From CAVSWN01 sp963770995 (GTDB taxonomy: Bacteria > Acidobacteriota > Vicinamibacteria > Vicinamibacterales > CAVVIG01), in assembly GCA_963770995.1 (NCBI GenBank), contig CAVYRS010000005.1, positions 1,488,001 through 1,552,000 on the forward strand: 64,000 nucleotides of DNA. The letters run 5' to 3'. A model generated the notes under the pieces. That model did not search any database, was not told the DNA's origin, and saw only the letters and a list, made by a program, of their open reading frames with translations. Positions within the stretch are counted from its first letter, which is position 1; each line of letters opens with the position of its first letter. The translations under genes and the position numbers were made by a program. This document shows positions 60,478-64,000 of this stretch, in pieces.

Positions 60478-60765
60478 ATGCGGTACTTTGCCCTCTTTTA
60501 CGACACCGTGGACAACTTCGTCGAGCGGCGGCAGCCGCATCGCCAGGCGCATCTCGCCCAGATCGATGCCGCCTACGCCGAAGGCCGGCTCCTTCTGGCG
60601 GGGGCACTCAAGCCATCCGGCGCGCTGCTGATCTTCCGGGCGAACGAGGCGAGCGAGGTCGAGCGGTTCGTGCACGCCGATCCGTACGTCACGAACGGCC
60701 TGATCACGGCCTGGCGCGTCCACGAATGGTCGGTGGTCGTGGGCGAGCACGCGGTACCGAGGTGA
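60478..60765 (+). CDS. YciI-like protein
   Basis: 95 residues: MRYFALFYDTVDNF, RQPHRQAHLAQIDAAYAEGR, LLAGALKPSGALLIFRANEA and FVHADPYVTNGLITAWRVHE form the YCII domain, including the conserved His/Asp pair (H-R-Q-A-H and ADPYV). The function is unclear, possibly a small-molecule binding enzyme. The VWFA gene follows after 12 bases. Confidence 0.9.
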   Translation: MRYFALFYDTVDNFVERRQPHRQAHLAQIDAAYAEGRLLLAGALKPSGALLIFRANEASEVERFVHADPYVTNGLITAWRVHEWSVVVGEHAVPR

Positions 60766-60777
60766 TAGCATGGGTTC

Positions 60778-61689
60778 GTGCACGCGCGTGGGTTCCTGAC
60801 CGCCGTCGTTGCGCTGACTTTCGCGAGCCTGCTGGCGCACGCCGACCAGGCACTCCGCGATAACCGGCTCTTCCGCTCCGGCATCGAGCTCACGAGCATC
60901 GCCGCAACCGTCACCGACAAGGACGGACGCCTGGTCCCGGACGTCGCGCGCGAGGCGTTCGAGGTGTACGAGGACGGCCAGCTCCAGACGATCACCCAGT
61001 TCTCCCACGAGCGCGTCTCGGTCGGACTCGGCGTCCTGCTCGACATCAGCGACAGCATGTTCGGCAAGCGCATCCAGGACGCGCGCGCGGCCGTCGATCG
61101 CTTCCTGTTCGACTTGCTCGATCCGGCCGACGAATTCTTCCTGATCGCGTTCAATCATCGGCCGCGCGGCCTCACGCCGTGGACGCGGGTGCGCGAAGAG
61201 ATTCAACGCGCCCTCGACGGCCTGCGGCCCAACGGCGGCACGGCCATCTACGACTCGATTTTCGAGGCGCTGCCGGTGCTCGAACGCCGCACGCGCGACC
61301 GCGCCGCATTGCTGATCATCTCGGACGGCGCAGACACGGCGAGCAACGCCACGCTGCGCGACGTCCGCTCGGCGCTCCTCAAGAGCGATGCGTTCGTCTA
61401 CGCCATCGCCATCGACTCCGCCGACCCGAAAGCGATCAACGCGCGCGTCAACGCGGACGCGCTTCGCGACATCACCAGCCAGAGCGGCGGCCGCACCGAA
61501 GTGGTCCACAACGCGGCGGAGCTCGCCGACGCGACGGCACGCATCGCCGACGAGCTCAACAATCAGTACTTGATCGGGTACACCTCCCCGAAAGGCGCGG
61601 ATGGCGCGTACCACAGCATCCGCGTCAAAGTGGCCGGCACCGACTATCGCGTGCGCGCGCGGAATGGATACGTCGCGACGAGAGACTGA
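60778..61689 (+). CDS. VWFA-related acidobacterial protein
   Basis: 303 residues from GTG 60778 with a signal peptide. FRSGIELTSIAATVTDKDGR and FEVYEDGQLQTITQFSHE form the family N-terminus; the von Willebrand A domain has the metal site LLDISDSM (DxSxS), GGTAIYDS and ISDGAD. The C-terminus (YLIGYTSPKGADGAYHSIRV) is typical of the acidobacterial VWFA group. It is probably an exported adhesion or assembly protein. Confidence 0.93.
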   Translation: MHARGFLTAVVALTFASLLAHADQALRDNRLFRSGIELTSIAATVTDKDGRLVPDVAREAFEVYEDGQLQTITQFSHERVSVGLGVLLDISDSMFGKRIQDARAAVDRFLFDLLDPADEFFLIAFNHRPRGLTPWTRVREEIQRALDGLRPNGGTAIYDSIFEALPVLERRTRDRAALLIISDGADTASNATLRDVRSALLKSDAFVYAIAIDSADPKAINARVNADALRDITSQSGGRTEVVHNAAELADATARIADELNNQYLIGYTSPKGADGAYHSIRVKVAGTDYRVRARNGYVATRD

Positions 61690-61702
61690 AGCCTGCAATT
61701 GC

Positions 61703-61737
61703 CAGTTGACAGGTCACAGTTGACAGTTCACAGCTGA
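61703..61737 (+). repeat. Five-unit heptamer array
   Basis: CAGTTGA, CAGGTCA, CAGTTGA, CAGTTCA, CAGCTGA: five consecutive 7-bp units ending four bases before ATG 61742, so they include the ribosome-binding region of the M23 gene. Confidence 0.9.
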
Positions 61738-61741
61738 AAGC

Positions 61742-62563
61742 ATGCTGGGACCCCTTCTGCTTACGGCAGCGCTGAGCCTTTCCACGGAATCGCGATCGCT
61801 CCGGCCCGGAGAGCTCGTGGTCTTGACGATCGTGGCGCCGGCCGGCGCGACGGTTCGCGTGCGCGCGTTCGATCACGACATCACGCCGTTTTCAATCGGC
61901 GAGCGGCGCTGGCGCGCGCTGATTGGCATCGACCTCGCCACGCCGCCGGGCACCTACCGAATCCGCGTGGACGCGGACGAGCGGCGCGACAATGCCGTCT
62001 ACACGCTCGTCGTCAGGCCGCGGAAGTTTCCCACGCGCCGCCTCACCGTCAATCCTGATTTCGTGACGCCGCCCGCATCGGCGCGCGAACGAATCAATCG
62101 CGAATCGGCGCTGCTGAACGAAGTCCTCCGCGATTCGAGCGCCACGCGCCAATGGACGAGCGCGTTCGTGCGTCCCGTGCCGGACCCCGCAAACAGCGCG
62201 TTCGGCACACGCAGCATCTTCAACGGCACGCCCCTCAACCAGCACAACGGCGCGGACTTCATGAGCCAGGCAGGCGCCCCCATTCGCGCCCCCAATGCCG
62301 GCCGCATCGTCATCGCCCGTGACTTGTACTTTTCGGGGAATACCGTCGTCATCGATCACGGACTCGGCCTGTTTTCGACGCTGGCGCATCTGTCCGCGTT
62401 CGCGGTACAGGAAGGCGACCGCGTCACGGCAGGTCAAGTCGTCGGCGAGGTCGGCGCGACCGGCCGCGTGACGGGACCGCATCTGCACTGGGCAGTCAGA
62501 GCGAACGGTGCGCGCGTCGATCCGTTGTCGCTGCTGGCGCTGCTTGGACAAACCTCCTCGTAG
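61742..62563 (+). CDS. M23-family (LytM) metallopeptidase
   Basis: 273 residues. N-terminal signal (LGPLLLTAALSLS), a beta domain (LRPGELVVLTIVAPAGATVR), then the peptidase: HNGADFMSQAGAPIRAPNAG with the HxxxD zinc ligands, VIDHGLGLFSTLAHLS, GATGRVTGPHLHW with the HxH ligand. It cuts peptidoglycan cross-links. No clear Shine-Dalgarno remains because the heptamer array occupies that space. Confidence 0.93.
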   Translation: MLGPLLLTAALSLSTESRSLRPGELVVLTIVAPAGATVRVRAFDHDITPFSIGERRWRALIGIDLATPPGTYRIRVDADERRDNAVYTLVVRPRKFPTRRLTVNPDFVTPPASARERINRESALLNEVLRDSSATRQWTSAFVRPVPDPANSAFGTRSIFNGTPLNQHNGADFMSQAGAPIRAPNAGRIVIARDLYFSGNTVVIDHGLGLFSTLAHLSAFAVQEGDRVTAGQVVGEVGATGRVTGPHLHWAVRANGARVDPLSLLALLGQTSS

Positions 62564-62601
62564 GGAGGGCGAACCGCAGCTCTATGGCGTTTTTGGATCG
62601 G

Positions 62602-62690
62602 TGTCGTACGTGGGGTTCGCCTTTAGGCGGACCTACAGCGAACGCCATCGTCAGTGGAGGTCCGGCTAAAGCCGGACCCCACGTACGACG
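62602..62690. repeat. Head-to-head GGTTCGCC and GGTCCGGC hairpin pair
   Basis: Outer arms GTCGTACGTGGGGT and ACCCCACGTACGAC are perfect complements; each half holds its own hairpin (TTCGCC-TTTA-GGCGGA and GTCCGGC-TAAA-GCCGGAC). It stands between the M23 and histidine kinase genes. Outside it, 62564-62760 is empty. Confidence 0.92.
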
Positions 62691-62760
62691 ATTTTGCGGC
62701 TCTCGGAGCTCTACACGCTTCACACCGCCTGCTGCAGCCGGGTTGAATGTCTGAGCGATT

Positions 62761-64000
62761 CTAACTGGTGCTCCTTGGATGAGCTGGCGACGGAGCGCCG
62801 GCGGGTTGCGCGGCGATCGCAAGCGGCAGCCGCACGATGAACGTGGCGCCGCGGCCCTCGCCCTCGCTTCGCGCTTCGATCGACCCGCCGTGGAGCTCGG
62901 TCAAGTGCCGCGCAATCGCGAGTCCCAGGCCGAGCCCGCGGTGCTGGCGCGTATAGGACCCGTCGGCCTGCCGGAACTTGTCGAACACGAACGGAAGAAA
63001 TGCTGGAGAGATGCCGATTCCCGTGTCCGTGACCGACAGATGGGCGTACGAATCCACGGCAGTGACGGCAATCGCCACCCGGCCGCCTGCGTTCGTGAAC
63101 TTCACCGCGTTCGACAACAGGTTCCAGACCACCTGCTGGAGCCGGCCGGCATCGCCCGCCACAGCGATCGCACCGGTGGCCGAGACGCTGACCTCGAGCC
63201 GCTTTGCCGCAGCCGCCGGAGTGATGGCCTCGACCGCGCGGTGCGCCACACCGACGAGATCGACTGGCTTCACGACGAGCCGCAGATTGCCCGCCATGCC
63301 GCGCGCCACGTCGATGATGTCGTCCACCAGTTGCGCCTGCGCCTGCGCGTTGCGCTCGATGGCCTCGATCGCGTGCGCCGCGCGAGCTTCGTCGAGTTGT
63401 CTGGCGGCGAGCATGCGGGCCCAGCCGAGGATGGCCGAGAGCGGCGTGCGCAGTTCGTGCGACAGCGTCGCCAGAAACTCGTCCTTCAGCCGGTTCAATT
63501 CGTCGGCCTGCCGGAACAGCCGCGCATTTTCGATCGCGGTGGACACGCGCCGCGCGAACTCCTCGACGAGCGCGACGTCGGTTTCGCTGTACTCGCGGCG
63601 CGACTCCTGCTCGCTCGTGCCGAACGACATCACGCCAATCGGACGCCCGCGCGACAGCAGAGGCACGCCGACGTACGCGTACGGCCGAAGCGTGTCACCC
63701 AACACCAGCAGCTCGGACTCGATGTCCTGCGGTACGTTCGCCATCGCGGCAGCAACTGCGTCGTGGCTCCCGACGACGGGCTTGCCGGTCTTCATGACGA
63801 CGTCGGCAAACGTCGGCACCCGCCTTCGCGCTGAGGGCGCTTCGGCGGGGCTCGCCGAGGCTCGCCGCGATTCGTTGCGAGCGGAGGCGGCTGGCTCGTC
63901 GGGAGCTTCCACGACCCGGCGCACCAGCTCGCGGACGGCAGGCTCCTTCTCGCGATTGACGTGTCCCCACGCCACGTGTCGCAGATGGCCGTGCTCGTCC
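62761..64000 (-). CDS. GAF-domain sensor histidine kinase (N-terminus beyond window)
   Basis: The frame runs off the right edge; at least 413 residues are present. A GAF domain (VVMKTGKPVVGSHDAVAAAM; YVGVPLLSRGRPIGVMSFGT) is followed by the kinase: H box ATLSHELRTPL, N box QQVVWNLLSNAVKFT, D box VTDTGIGISPAFLPFVFDKF and GLGLGLAIARHL. Residues encoded at 63821-63861 (ASASPAEAPSARRR) come from a repeat inserted in frame ahead of the GAF core. No receiver domain is fused; its partner is not in view. Confidence 0.93.
   Translation of the reverse strand, partial: DEHGHLRHVAWGHVNREKEPAVRELVRRVVEAPDEPAASARNESRRASASPAEAPSARRRVPTFADVVMKTGKPVVGSHDAVAAAMANVPQDIESELLVLGDTLRPYAYVGVPLLSRGRPIGVMSFGTSEQESRREYSETDVALVEEFARRVSTAIENARLFRQADELNRLKDEFLATLSHELRTPLSAILGWARMLAARQLDEARAAHAIEAIERNAQAQAQLVDDIIDVARGMAGNLRLVVKPVDLVGVAHRAVEAITPAAAAKRLEVSVSATGAIAVAGDAGRLQQVVWNLLSNAVKFTNAGGRVAIAVTAVDSYAHLSVTDTGIGISPAFLPFVFDKFRQADGSYTRQHRGLGLGLAIARHLTELHGGSIEARSEGEGRGATFIVRLPLAIAAQPAGAPSPAHPRSTS
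63821..63861. repeat. CGCCTTCGCGC...GCGCTTCGGCGGGG element inside kinase gene
   Basis: Same family as 2769-2811. The kinase frame stays open across it, adding a short A/S/P/R-rich linker. Confidence 0.7.

Overview
The window is about 65% GC, gene-dense chromosomal DNA. It most resembles an acidobacterium, probably class Vicinamibacteria. The reasons are three PadR regulator + ADOP-type (acidobacterial duplicated orphan permease) pairs plus a fourth permease relic, a VWFA-related protein of the acidobacterial type, a DUF1592/DUF1552/ankyrin gene set, a Ser/Thr kinase with a TolB-like C-terminal half, and several dispersed hairpin repeats in and between genes. There is no rRNA, no transposase, no CRISPR array and no prophage; one tRNA (Thr, anticodon CGT) is present. 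This placement is inference from gene content.

Layout. 1-3470: uvrA (C-terminus off the left edge), a MarR regulator and tRNA-Thr. 3565-9480: a TonB-like envelope protein, a permease relic, a BACON/IPT secreted protein and a RodZ-like membrane protein. 9522-16593: PadR-ADOP pair 1, a SnoaL-like protein, a Tat-type amidohydrolase, an archaeal/eukaryotic-type FEN1 nuclease and an alpha/beta hydrolase. 16644-21776: a very large CheB-CheR-PAS-histidine kinase-receiver protein and a stand-alone receiver. 21886-30897: PadR-ADOP pairs 2 and 3 around an ECF sigma/anti-sigma pair, a scrambled relic of a lost gene block, and a secreted hydrolase. 31042-41307: MFS and MatC-type carriers, an Nramp-like protein, a Ser/Thr kinase and a GntR-ABC operon. 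41390-48501: secreted proteins, among them a possible secreted kinase-fold protein, an S1/P1 nuclease and a Calx-beta/CARDB protein. 48709-54609: a DUF1592-DUF1552-ankyrin operon. 54811-64000: FmdB, D-aminoacylase, metallophosphatase, a VOC dioxygenase, a TlpA-like protein, a candidate small RNA, ABM and YciI proteins, a VWFA protein, an M23 peptidase and a sensor kinase cut by the right edge.

Two things shape the reading. First, many genes are broken by single-base frame changes. Nearly all those I could reconstruct are one-base insertions, so the sequence probably carries indel errors; broken genes are given here as one composite CDS each. Second, several families of short dispersed elements recur: hairpins built on GGTCCGGCTAAAGCCGGACC, CCCGCCTTCGC elements, CCTTCGAC...GCTCAGGG elements, GGGGTCAGACCCC, and 7- or 8-bp tandem arrays. 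Some sit inside genes and are read through in frame. Regulatory genes (PadR, GntR, MarR) carry palindromic operators at their own start codons, some apparently on nearly leaderless transcripts.
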